Shown here one piece after another: positions 45,532 to 53,332 of a DNA stretch of 64,000 bases. The notes below the pieces were generated by a model. It was not told where the DNA came from and did no database searches. It saw nothing but the letters and a program-made list of their open reading frames with translations. The DNA comes from CAZJRB01 sp964547995 (GTDB lineage Bacteria; Planctomycetota; Planctomycetia; Pirellulales; Thermoguttaceae): contig CAZJRB010000025.1 of NCBI GenBank assembly GCA_964547995.1, positions 1 through 64,000 of the forward strand, read 5' to 3'. Each line of letters begins with the position of its first letter. The stretch's first letter is position 1. The translations under genes were made by a program, and so were the position numbers.

Positions 45532-45649
45532 TCTCCCCCTCGCGTTTTTTTAACCCGACTCGGATGTCAATATGCTATGTTTCTGATAGGAGGAAGTACC
45601 TTTTCGATCTTACGAAAAAGGGGATCTCATGGATTAAGGGGGGCTAAAG

Positions 45650-45841
45650 ATGAGATGCCGCTGTCCTCACTGCTCAAACGTGGTGTGGCAGGCCCGAAAC
45701 TTGTCAGGCCCGAATTTCTGTCCCCACTGTTATCAATTGTTCAACCCGCCCGCTCCGAAACAAGTCCCGCCGTGGATATTGGGCGTGGTGGTGGTGCTGG
45801 TGGGTCACTGGCAGATTCATTTCAATGCCGTGTATTATTAG
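45650..45841 (+). CDS. Small zinc-ribbon membrane protein
   Basis: A 63-residue protein. CRCPHCSNVV and NFCPHCYQLF form a two-CxxC zinc ribbon, followed by PPAPKQVPPWILG and a single membrane helix (ILGVVVVLVGHWQ). This ribbon-plus-helix layout is common in planctomycete genomes, function unknown. A strong GGGGGG lies upstream of the ATG. Confidence 0.7.
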   Translation: MRCRCPHCSNVVWQARNLSGPNFCPHCYQLFNPPAPKQVPPWILGVVVVLVGHWQIHFNAVYY

Positions 45842-46083
45842 CGAGGCCAAAGAGCTTCAAGTGTGACAGAGTCCGGTCCTCAAGTGGGCAGTGCCGACTC
45901 ACTGAACAAGGGGACGAGAGGTTTCGCCCGGGGTGACTGATGTGCCGCCGCGAAGAAAAGCCTTTCGTCCCCTTCTACTTTTGCAGGGGACTGTAAGAAA
46001 TGCCGGCCACCTGCTCATGGTTTCGCAACGGCAAGCTAAAGTTTCCTTGCAAGGTGACTGCGATGGCCTCGGAGAAATAAAGC

Positions 46084-47172
46084 ATGAAACAGCGTTCACC
46101 TCCGACCGGCTACGCCCGGTTGTCCTCGCGGGCGGCTCGTATCGCGCTGTTGTTGCTGCTGGTGGCTACCGCTGTCTTTGTCGGAGTGGCCTTGCGGGGC
46201 GACAATGCGAGCAGTTGGAGACGAGGTGAGGAAGGCGACGCGGCCTTGTACCGCGCCGAGATCAACCGAATCCGCGCCGGCGAGGACTACTACAAGGCCG
46301 CAGCGGCCGAACTGCCCAGCCGGGGTTATCCCACCCGTAGCATCTTCAATTGGCGCACTCCGTTGCCGATGTGGATGATCGGGAAACTGCCGGCTCCGTT
46401 TTGGGGCAAAGTCCTGTTGATCGGCCTCGCGCTGGGCGTCATAGTCCTGGCATTTGGAATCATGGCGCAGGACGAGAAGCACGTGTTCCGCAGCCCGCTC
46501 GGCTGTGCGTTGTTGTTGACCGGCACCTTGATGGCGCTGTACGGCGGTGATTCCTACACGATGCCCGTACTCTGGGCCGGAGCTTTCATCGCGCTGTCGA
46601 TTTGCTGTTACGGAGTGAACCGCCCGTGGCTTGGCGTTGTATTCGGGCTGGCGGCGGTTTTCTTTCGCGAGTTGGCTCTGCCCTATTGCCTGCTGGCAGC
46701 CGGTATCGCATGGTGGAACAGACGCTGGAAAGAACTGGCCGCGTGGTTTGCCGGCACAGGGGCCTGGTTCGTCTTCTTCGGATGGCATTGCCTGCGGGCA
46801 ACCGAAATGATGCCACACGGCGCTACGGCGCACTCGCAGGGTTGGCTCCAACTGGGCGGAGCAGGGTTCGTGATCTTGACCGCACAGATGAACCTCTTCC
46901 TGCTGGAACTGCCGCAATGGATTACGGCCCTGTATTTGACAGCCGCCTTGTTCGGATTGGCCGGTTGGGATACCCCCCTGGGGCAACGGACGGGGTTGAC
47001 CGTCTGCCTGTTCATAACGGCGTTTGCCTTCGTCGGTCACAATTTCAACCAGTACTGGGGTTGCCTGTACGCACCGCTTCTGTGTTTCGGGGTGGCGAGA
47101 TTTCCGGCTTCGTTGCGGGATGCTTTCGTGGCAGGCGGATTCTTCCGTCGCAGGATACGCCAGAAGTGTTGA
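46084..47172 (+). CDS. Polytopic membrane protein, glycosyltransferase-like
   Basis: A 362-residue membrane protein with about eight to ten predicted helices. An N-terminal helix is followed by a lumenal segment with acidic residues (GEEGDAALYRAEINRIRAGE, EDYY) typical of GT-C type mannosyl/arabinosyl transferases, then successive hydrophobic spans. Donor would be a polyprenyl-linked sugar; this is inferred from fold only. GGAG precedes the ATG. The 3' end overlaps the convergent neighbour by 128 bp. Confidence 0.68.
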   Translation: MKQRSPPTGYARLSSRAARIALLLLLVATAVFVGVALRGDNASSWRRGEEGDAALYRAEINRIRAGEDYYKAAAAELPSRGYPTRSIFNWRTPLPMWMIGKLPAPFWGKVLLIGLALGVIVLAFGIMAQDEKHVFRSPLGCALLLTGTLMALYGGDSYTMPVLWAGAFIALSICCYGVNRPWLGVVFGLAAVFFRELALPYCLLAAGIAWWNRRWKELAAWFAGTGAWFVFFGWHCLRATEMMPHGATAHSQGWLQLGGAGFVILTAQMNLFLLELPQWITALYLTAALFGLAGWDTPLGQRTGLTVCLFITAFAFVGHNFNQYWGCLYAPLLCFGVARFPASLRDAFVAGGFFRRRIRQKC

Positions 47173-48655
47173 GCAGACGGTGTTCGGCGCAACCGCCGGT
47201 CGCGGCTGTATGATTTCGGATAAACACAACGGCATTCTCGTCGGCATACACCTCCTCCCAATTGCTGCTTGCCCGAAGCAAGGGAATAAAACCTTTGTGG
47301 TAGCCTGGACGCAGGAAGAAAACATCGGGACGATACCACTGTTCGACCTGCGCTACCGGGACGCGTCCCCGGGCAATCTCCCGGTAGCGCTGCCAATCCT
47401 TGCGCGGGAACAGATACAATCGGCCGTCGATGGTGACTTTCCAGTCGGGCCATCCGGCCCAGATCAACAGCCCGCCCCATTCGCGATAGTTGTAGATCAC
47501 GCCGCGCACGCCATACCCGCGCAGTTGCCGGACGGCACGCATGGGTATTTCCCTGTCGAACAGTCTCGGCCGCACCAGCAACGGCAGGATCAGGGCCGGT
47601 AAGAGCAACAGGCTTACTGTAGCCGAAGTCGCCATAAAGCCGCGACCGTTGGTCGCGCCGAGCGACGGTGGGGAGAGCGTTTGATGCGGCGAGGCGCGAC
47701 CAACGGTCGCGGCTTCATGGAGCCATCGCGACCACACCGGAACCATGGCCACGGCGAAAAACAGCGAAAAGCGGTAGACGCACAACGCAAGCCCGGCCAA
47801 TACGAAAAATACGGCCATATCTTCCAACCGAACATTGCGGCCCACACGTGCTAGCAGCACCAGCGAGAAGACCAACGCAACCCAAAACCACAGCGACTCG
47901 CCCCACAGCGCCGGATACCACGCGGGCATCCATTCGGTGATCCCAAGTTCGCGCGAAATTCGGGCATTCGTTGCCGAGACTTCGAAGATATGCCAACCCA
48001 TCGGCGTTGCTGAAGTACATGCGAAGGCCAGCAGTGCCAACGCGGTTGTCATCCATGGTTTTGCCGCTCGGCGGTCAAACAGCCAACGGAACCACCCCGC
48101 TCCCGCCATCGCAGTAAACACAACCACCGCTACCGGCACCGAAGGGTGCATGTTCTGCCAGGCAATCAGTACCATGGCTGCTAAGACGATTTTCTTCCGT
48201 GCCCGCAGGTCCAACTGCGCAATCCACAACAACAGGGCAAATCCCAACAGACCGAAACTCTGGGGCCGGATCGCACTGTGCGGAATTGCGATCAGCAGCC
48301 CAAGACCCATCCCGAGGAGATTTGCGGGAGCTGTCGTTTCTCGCCGACGAACCGTACAAGCGGCAACGAGAAACGCCCCGGCGAACACAAAAGCATTGAC
48401 CTGCGAAAGCAATCGCCAGGACCCCAACCGGTAAAGGGCAGCGTAGAACACCTCGGACAGCCAGTAGAGGGGCGGGACGGGCTCGCCGGCGCAAGTTGCG
48501 GTGAACGGGTCGGCGCGGACCAGCTCTCGCTGTTCCAATGCCAGTTGGCCCAGTTTCACCCGCCAAAAAACGTCCACGTCGTGGTTCGGCCGGAACTCGA
48601 GCAGCAGCACCGTCAAGCCGAAAAACACGATTAAAGCCAAATAACGTTTGAACAT
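47045..48655 (-). CDS. Membrane glycosyltransferase-like protein carrying in-frame repeats
   Basis: A 536-residue polytopic protein. The first lumenal loop has the acidic HDVDVFWRVKLGQLALEQRE segment found in GT-C-like proteins, followed by about ten helices and a soluble C-terminal domain (RGVIYNYREWGGLLIWAGWP, WEEVYADENAVVFIRN). Two repeat insertions are translated: a full family A copy (47632-47720, giving EAATVGRA ... GATNGRGF between two helices) and a half copy at the C-terminus, after which the frame runs about 47 residues into the convergent gene. ATG 48655 is chosen; GTG 48682 is possible. Confidence 0.7.
   Translation of the reverse strand: MFKRYLALIVFFGLTVLLLEFRPNHDVDVFWRVKLGQLALEQRELVRADPFTATCAGEPVPPLYWLSEVFYAALYRLGSWRLLSQVNAFVFAGAFLVAACTVRRRETTAPANLLGMGLGLLIAIPHSAIRPQSFGLLGFALLLWIAQLDLRARKKIVLAAMVLIAWQNMHPSVPVAVVVFTAMAGAGWFRWLFDRRAAKPWMTTALALLAFACTSATPMGWHIFEVSATNARISRELGITEWMPAWYPALWGESLWFWVALVFSLVLLARVGRNVRLEDMAVFFVLAGLALCVYRFSLFFAVAMVPVWSRWLHEAATVGRASPHQTLSPPSLGATNGRGFMATSATVSLLLLPALILPLLVRPRLFDREIPMRAVRQLRGYGVRGVIYNYREWGGLLIWAGWPDWKVTIDGRLYLFPRKDWQRYREIARGRVPVAQVEQWYRPDVFFLRPGYHKGFIPLLRASSNWEEVYADENAVVFIRNHTAATGGCAEHRLLNTSGVSCDGRIRLPRKHPATKPEISPPRNTEAVRTGNPSTG
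47186..47212. repeat. Family A half copy at a gene end
   Basis: GGCGCAACCGCCGGTCGCGG and on. It lies exactly where the conserved C-terminus of the minus-strand membrane protein would end, and encodes its HTAATGGCA tail start. Confidence 0.75.
47632..47720. repeat. Family A full copy inside a coding region
   Basis: CCATAAAGCCGCGACCGTTG and on, to CAACGGTCGCGGCTTCATGG. The reading frame of the host membrane-protein gene stays open through the whole element and continues in phase with the next hydrophobic helix. Confidence 0.88.
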
Positions 48656-48694
48656 GGGGACAAAACTTCTCGGATAAAACACCCGCGCACGGCC

Positions 48695-50218
48695 TCAGGG
48701 ACCGCGGCGACGCCAGACCCGATATGCGTATGTAAAGGAGTAACCCTGTTTCGTCAGTACTTCCTCCACCAATTCGAACTCGTCGATGTGCCTGGGAGGA
48801 TCTTCGTATGCCGGCAGCACCACCCACCGGTAACGGGCAATTTCCGGCGAGTCGAGAATCCCGGTAAGATAGGCGTCGCGCCACGGATTGCGGCCTTGAA
48901 ACGGATACCAGTGCAATCCCAGCACGGCGACCGAATCGCCCGGCGGAACGATCTCGGTCAAACGGCCGAATACCGTGCGGGGGCGTTCCGCACCCGGCAG
49001 CCGGTATGTCAGAACCACAAACTTGACAACGAGCACTATCGCAATGCCGGTGCAAAGCGCTAGTACGGCCGAGCCGATCAGCCGCGAACCTTGCAGATAG
49101 CGTTCGATGGTCGATCCGAAGCACGGTAACAGCAGCATCATGCAAGCGCCCAGGTACGTATAGGCATACGGCCGGATCACGGCGACAGCGATTATTCCCA
49201 ACGCGGCAGTAGCATACAGAGCCAACGACATGGGAGCTGCTCGCCGCCAGCCCGTACTCATGACAAGTCGAGGGAAGAACAACAGGACGAATAGGGTGAC
49301 GGGAAGCTGATACGGATTCTTCCGGAGCAGCACCTTGGAGAAAATGACGAGCTTCTCCGACAGGGTACCCGACAACTGCCTTTCCCGCATGATGCCGAGT
49401 GTCCCGATCAACTGGTCGTGCAAGGCGCCGGGGTAGAATACATCCATGACGGTCCACCAGGCGGCTGCCATCCCCGCAGCGACGGTGGCGGCGGCCGCCA
49501 CTTGGAGCGCCGCTCGCCTCCAGGCGGCGCGCCGTTGCGGTCCTTCGGCGCCGGCCGCGGTACACATCGCTCGAAACAGGACGATCATCGCCCCCAGCAC
49601 GCCTACCGCCGGCGATGTCAGGGCCGCCAGCCCGACGAAGACGCCACTTGCCAGTGAGGCCGGTATTCCTTTGCGCGTCGAACGGCCCTGGGCAACGAGC
49701 ACTTCCAGCCAGACCCATAACAAGGCGGTTTCCTCGGGGCGATCGAAGTACAGGAGGTTCGCCAGGTAAATCACCCCAACCGACGCGATGATTACGTTCC
49801 GGGTCGTGGCAGACGACGGGTTACTCGTTTCCATGAGACGGCGCGCCGCCAGCATCACGGCCAACGTTCCCAGCAGGTGTACGGTGTAGTGGAACGCAAG
49901 CGTCGAGTACAGAGAAAACCCGAACACCAGATACCACGCAGCCAGCAGCCATTGATAGATCGGCGGTAAGCAGGCGAATACCGTCTCGGCCCGCGGGAAG
50001 AACCCTTTCAGACACGGGATGGTCATCCGCCCGTGCTGGATCCATTCGGCCGCCGGGCTCTTGTAGGCGCCGTCGTCGACATGAGGGCACGGGAAACCGG
50101 ATGCACCGAGCCAGCACGACACGATAACTCCGAGCACCAGCACGACCCCAAACGGAACGGCCGAGATGAGCTTGCCCCTTCGTGGCCCGACGACGTTTGA
50201 TGAACAGGATCCCGCCAT
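48695..50218 (-). CDS. Polytopic GT-C type glycosyltransferase-like protein
   Basis: A 507-residue membrane protein. The first loop carries HVDDGAYKSPAAEWIQHGRM, then FACLPPIYQWLLAAWYLVFG, as in ArnT/GT39-like enzymes where the acidic pair after the first helix is catalytic. About ten or more helices and a C-terminal soluble part (VAVLGLHWYPFQGRNPWRDA) follow. It lies just upstream of the other minus-strand transferase-like gene and may share its transcript. ATG 50218 is chosen, although an in-frame ATG at 50275 exists and neither has a strong ribosome-binding site. Confidence 0.72.
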   Translation of the reverse strand: MAGSCSSNVVGPRRGKLISAVPFGVVLVLGVIVSCWLGASGFPCPHVDDGAYKSPAAEWIQHGRMTIPCLKGFFPRAETVFACLPPIYQWLLAAWYLVFGFSLYSTLAFHYTVHLLGTLAVMLAARRLMETSNPSSATTRNVIIASVGVIYLANLLYFDRPEETALLWVWLEVLVAQGRSTRKGIPASLASGVFVGLAALTSPAVGVLGAMIVLFRAMCTAAGAEGPQRRAAWRRAALQVAAAATVAAGMAAAWWTVMDVFYPGALHDQLIGTLGIMRERQLSGTLSEKLVIFSKVLLRKNPYQLPVTLFVLLFFPRLVMSTGWRRAAPMSLALYATAALGIIAVAVIRPYAYTYLGACMMLLLPCFGSTIERYLQGSRLIGSAVLALCTGIAIVLVVKFVVLTYRLPGAERPRTVFGRLTEIVPPGDSVAVLGLHWYPFQGRNPWRDAYLTGILDSPEIARYRWVVLPAYEDPPRHIDEFELVEEVLTKQGYSFTYAYRVWRRRGP

Positions 50219-50646
50219 GGAAATTTTACCGGGTTTTCTGGAGTTTTCGCGCAAATGTTGCCACACCGGAAACATAGGTTATTGTCGCCGGGCATTATCG
50301 GGAAACGCCCGCCTGCAAGAGGAGTAAACGTTTGACATCGGAGGATTCTGACATAGGTTTCAAATGGAGGCGAAGCGTGAAAATGCAAACCTTTTCGGGA
50401 TCGCCGGAGAGCGGTCCCGGGGGAGTCCTTTTCTGCTGAATCCGTTCGGGAAATTTGTCAGTCGAAAGAACTCCCGCCGAAGGCCTGTGAGGCATCGTTC
50501 AATTTTACGGGGAGCTGGCGGGTACATTGCAGGCAGGCGCCGGGACTATTCAAAGCCGGCGCAGCACCCGCCGGGACCCGACCGCCGTTACTTTTTTCCG
50601 GTCCGTCTTCCACCGGGAGGGCAAATTCCGGAATGGAGGGATAGTC
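50219..50646. other. Gene-free leader region upstream of flp
   Basis: About 430 bp between the divergent transferase gene and the pilin gene. A TTGACA box (50332-50337) with a poor -10 (TAGGTT, 50354-50359) could start the tad transcript. The 3' half is GC-rich with several possible hairpins (around 50500-50600). No gene or known riboswitch could be identified. Confidence 0.45.
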
Positions 50647-50817
50647 ATGAAGTCGCTTGCCAAGAAGGTGCATCGTTTCCTCGTTTCCGAGGACGGCCCG
50701 ACCGCCGTCGAGTACGCGGTGATGCTGGCCCTGATTATCATCGTTTGCCTGACGGTGATCACCACGATCGGCACAAAAGCCAGTACGACGTTCAAGTCGG
50801 TTGGCGACAAGCTGTAG
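50647..50817 (+). CDS. flp: Flp/Fap-type pilin
   Basis: A 56-residue class IVb pilin. It has a short leader, the Flp motif with Glu and Tyr (GPTAVEYAVMLALIIIVCLT) and a single hydrophobic helix, then a small C-terminus. It should be processed by the prepilin peptidase encoded downstream and polymerised by the Tad machine. GGAGGG precedes the ATG at 50647. A strong terminator follows, so the pilin may be made in excess of the assembly proteins. Confidence 0.93.
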   Translation: MKSLAKKVHRFLVSEDGPTAVEYAVMLALIIIVCLTVITTIGTKASTTFKSVGDKL

Positions 50818-50875
50818 TTGTGGGCCCATCCAAAGCTGAAGGCCGGGGAGAATACTTCCCAAGAGCCGAAAGACC

Positions 50876-50913
50876 CCCCGGCGCCGAAACCTTCGGCGCC
50901 GGGGTGTTTTTTT
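50876..50913 (+). terminator. Intrinsic terminator after flp
   Basis: A perfect 13-bp stem (CCCCGGCGCCGAA/TTCGGCGCCGGGG, 50876-50904) with loop ACC, then TGTTTTTTT. One of the clearest terminators in the window; read-through would be needed to reach the prepilin peptidase gene from the flp promoter. Confidence 0.9.
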
Positions 50914-50943
50914 GACCTACCATTGAGTAGAGGTGACGCTGAC

Positions 50944-50970
50944 AATAAAGCCGCGACCGTTGGTCGCGCC
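50944..50970. repeat. Family A half copy
   Basis: AATAAAGCCGCGACCGTTGG and on, about 20 bases upstream of the prepilin peptidase start. Confidence 0.75.
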
Positions 50971-50989
50971 GAAACCAGAGAGAATATCG

Positions 50990-51556
50990 ATGTTCGATCC
51001 AAGTTCCGTCCTCGGTACGATTCTGGCAAACTGGCCCGCCTGGCTGGTCTCGCTGATTCTCGTGGTGGCCGCGGTTTTTGACGGGTGGAAGTTGAAGGTG
51101 CCCAATTGGATTACCTTTCCCATGGTGATCGGCGGCTGGGGCTACGGCTTTGCCCATCTCGGCTGGCCCGGACTCGGGTGGAGTCTTGTGGGGACGGGCG
51201 TCGGGCTCGCGCTGCTACTGCCGGCTTATGCCATCGGCGGTATGGGAGCCGGCGACGTGAAACTGCTCGCCGGCGTCGGGGCATGGATGGGCGGAACGAT
51301 TACCTTCTATGCCTTTTGCGTCTCCGCCATCTTTGGCGGCCTGATCGCGATTGCCATGGTCCTCTACCGGCGCAGAGCACGCCACCACTACTACCAGTTC
51401 GTTGGAATTGCCAGCGAAATCATGCTCGTTCGCGATCCGGATCAGTTATCCGCCCTGGCGGCCGAACGTAAGAGTTCGATGCTGTTGTTGCCGTACGGGA
51501 TTCCGATCGCACTGGGTACAATCGTCTACTTCGCGTGGATGGGAATGCTGTTATGA
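50990..51556 (+). CDS. cpaA: Prepilin peptidase (A24, TadV/CpaA)
   Basis: A 188-residue aspartic membrane protease lacking the N-methyltransferase domain of PilD. The first catalytic Asp is in VAAVFDGWKLKVPNWIT and the second in the GxGD motif of GGMGAGDVKLLAG. It cleaves Flp pilin and TadE-type pseudopilins. ATG 50990 with AGAGAG is used. The stop overlaps the TadE start (ATGA). A family A half copy lies just upstream. Confidence 0.93.
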   Translation: MFDPSSVLGTILANWPAWLVSLILVVAAVFDGWKLKVPNWITFPMVIGGWGYGFAHLGWPGLGWSLVGTGVGLALLLPAYAIGGMGAGDVKLLAGVGAWMGGTITFYAFCVSAIFGGLIAIAMVLYRRRARHHYYQFVGIASEIMLVRDPDQLSALAAERKSSMLLLPYGIPIALGTIVYFAWMGMLL

Positions 51557-52098
51557 GTTTGCCGATCTCGCTGAAAACCGATGCGCTACATGCTCAAGGC
51601 TGCTCTTTCGTGCGGTCCTGCAAACCGATTGCTCTTTACGCGGAAGTTAAGTTGGAGAGAGTTTGCCGATTGTGCCGAAAAGCTCGACGAGGAGCCGCGG
51701 CCGTCGAGTTTGCCGTCGTTGCCCCCGTGCTCTTCCTGGTCGTTTTCGGAATGATCGAATTCGGGCGCATGGTGATGGTTCAGCAGGTCATCACGAACGC
51801 GTCTCGAGAAGGTGCGCGGGTAGCGGTTCTCGACGGCGCCCAGCGTATGGGCACCACGGACAACCCGGGGGTGATCGATACGGTTGAAGATTATTTGGAA
51901 AACGCAACGGTTAATCCGGATAATGCAACGGTGACAATCGATCCGTATTTGCCGAGTGATGCAGGCTACGGCACGCCTGTTACCGTAACTGTTTCGGTCC
52001 CTTTTAGTGAAGTCACTTGGATTACCACGGGGTTTTTCAGCAATGAGGATAAAGTGCTGACCGCAAGCACCGTAATGCGCCGAGAAACAGTTCAGTAG
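51553..52098 (+). CDS. tadE: TadE-like pseudopilin
   Basis: A 181-residue protein. The TadE motif is RRGAAAVEFAVVAPVLFLVV followed by FGMIEFGRMVMVQQVITNAS and an extracellular beta domain. The predicted leader before the motif is unusually long (about 45 residues), so the true start may be internal; ATG 51553 overlaps the cpaA stop and is the simplest choice. It is a minor pilin of the Tad pilus. Confidence 0.85.
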   Translation: MSLPISLKTDALHAQGCSFVRSCKPIALYAEVKLERVCRLCRKARRGAAAVEFAVVAPVLFLVVFGMIEFGRMVMVQQVITNASREGARVAVLDGAQRMGTTDNPGVIDTVEDYLENATVNPDNATVTIDPYLPSDAGYGTPVTVTVSVPFSEVTWITTGFFSNEDKVLTASTVMRRETVQ

Positions 52099-52153
52099 AG
52101 GTGAAGTTTTCGTAGAACCAAAGTGGGCCTGCCCTGCGGTCGGGGGGGAGTCT

Positions 52154-53251
52154 ATGCGAGGGAAATCAATAGCCATGCTCGTGCTGGCAATGGGCTGCGG
52201 CCTAGCGGCTTCGATCGGCATCATCCAGGTGATCGGAAAGCGAAACTCGGAGAAGCCGGTCCCAACCGCTGAAACCGAAGATGTTTTCGTTGCGGTGAAA
52301 GACATTCCTTTCGGCGACCCGTTGACCTCCCAAGTTTTGGGGGTGAAAAAGTGGCCCAAGGACAAAATCCCCAACGGTGCAATCTCGAAACTCGAAGACG
52401 TCAAGGACCGCCGCACCCGAGCCAGACTGTACGCAGGCGAACCCGTCCTGGAAAGCAAACTCTTCGCCAAGGGCGATAAGGCCGGTGGTGTCAGCACCAT
52501 GATCGAGGAAGGATTTCGCGTTGTTTCCGTCAAGGTCGACTCGGTCAGCAGCAGCGGGGATTTGATCCGGCCGGGCGACCGTGTCGACGTGTTGGTACAC
52601 CTGCGGGATGGCCGGCCTTCCCACAACGGCGAGGCGAGCACGCGGATCATCCTGCAACACGTTAAGGTCTTTGCCGTCAACGACATCGTCGGGCCCGATT
52701 CCGACAAGTCTATTTCGTCCAAAACGATTTCTCTACAGGTTACCCCGGAGAATGCCGAGAAAATCATGCTGGCTTCGCAATTGGGGCAGATCCAATTAGT
52801 CATGCGGAGTCCCACCGACCAACAAATCGTCAAGACGGACGGGGCCGGCGTCGACGAACTCTTCGACGGCACTCCGGCGTCTGACAGCACCTCGGCAACG
52901 GACGACGCCTCCCAGGCCGCCCTCCCGGAAGAAGCGCCGGCCGTGCAGGAGCCGGAGAAGACGCAGACCGTGCAGGAGCCGGAAAAAACTGTAGACGAGC
53001 CGGAACCCGAGAAGCACCGAATGCGCATGATGCTCGGCCCGGTCGTAAACGTCTTCGTTCTTCAGTCCGAGGACGATTTGCCGAAGGCGGCGACCGAAGG
53101 CGGATTCTGGAAGATTTCCCGGGAAGCGGAGGGCGGCGACCCGCCAGGATTCGCCGTTACGACTCCCGCGCCGGAAAATGGCGGCAAGTCTGCGCATGCC
53201 GAGCCGGACAGAGCGGGCGGCCTGCAAGAGAAAACATTCGAGAACGATTAG
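52154..53251 (+). CDS. cpaB: Flp pilus assembly protein CpaB/RcpC
   Basis: A 365-residue protein with an N-terminal membrane anchor (AMLVLAMGCGLAASIGIIQV), a SAF-like domain (VFVAVKDIPFGDPLTSQVLG, RVVSVKVDSVSSSGDLIRPG DRVDV region) and a long Glu/Pro-rich C-terminal half. CpaB is a periplasmic partner of the secretin and may bind peptidoglycan. Strong GGGGGGAG lies upstream. It precedes the secretin gene. Confidence 0.9.
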   Translation: MRGKSIAMLVLAMGCGLAASIGIIQVIGKRNSEKPVPTAETEDVFVAVKDIPFGDPLTSQVLGVKKWPKDKIPNGAISKLEDVKDRRTRARLYAGEPVLESKLFAKGDKAGGVSTMIEEGFRVVSVKVDSVSSSGDLIRPGDRVDVLVHLRDGRPSHNGEASTRIILQHVKVFAVNDIVGPDSDKSISSKTISLQVTPENAEKIMLASQLGQIQLVMRSPTDQQIVKTDGAGVDELFDGTPASDSTSATDDASQAALPEEAPAVQEPEKTQTVQEPEKTVDEPEPEKHRMRMMLGPVVNVFVLQSEDDLPKAATEGGFWKISREAEGGDPPGFAVTTPAPENGGKSAHAEPDRAGGLQEKTFEND

Positions 53252-53332
53252 TAACTGTAGGGTGCGTGAAACGCACCGTAAAGGTAACTGTACCGGAAAG
53301 GGAATTCCGGTTTTTTCGCAGGGGCAGCAAGG

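Noticed and set aside
45899..46099. Small minus-strand frame upstream of the membrane protein gene
   Set aside because: No start signal or recognisable features; the region 45842-46083 appears non-coding.
50500..50610. Possible c-di-GMP (GEMM-type) riboswitch before flp, suggested by a CAAAGCC segment and GC-rich stems
   Set aside because: The conserved GACGCAAAGCC core and the GAAA-tetraloop/receptor pattern are not present; too weak to claim.
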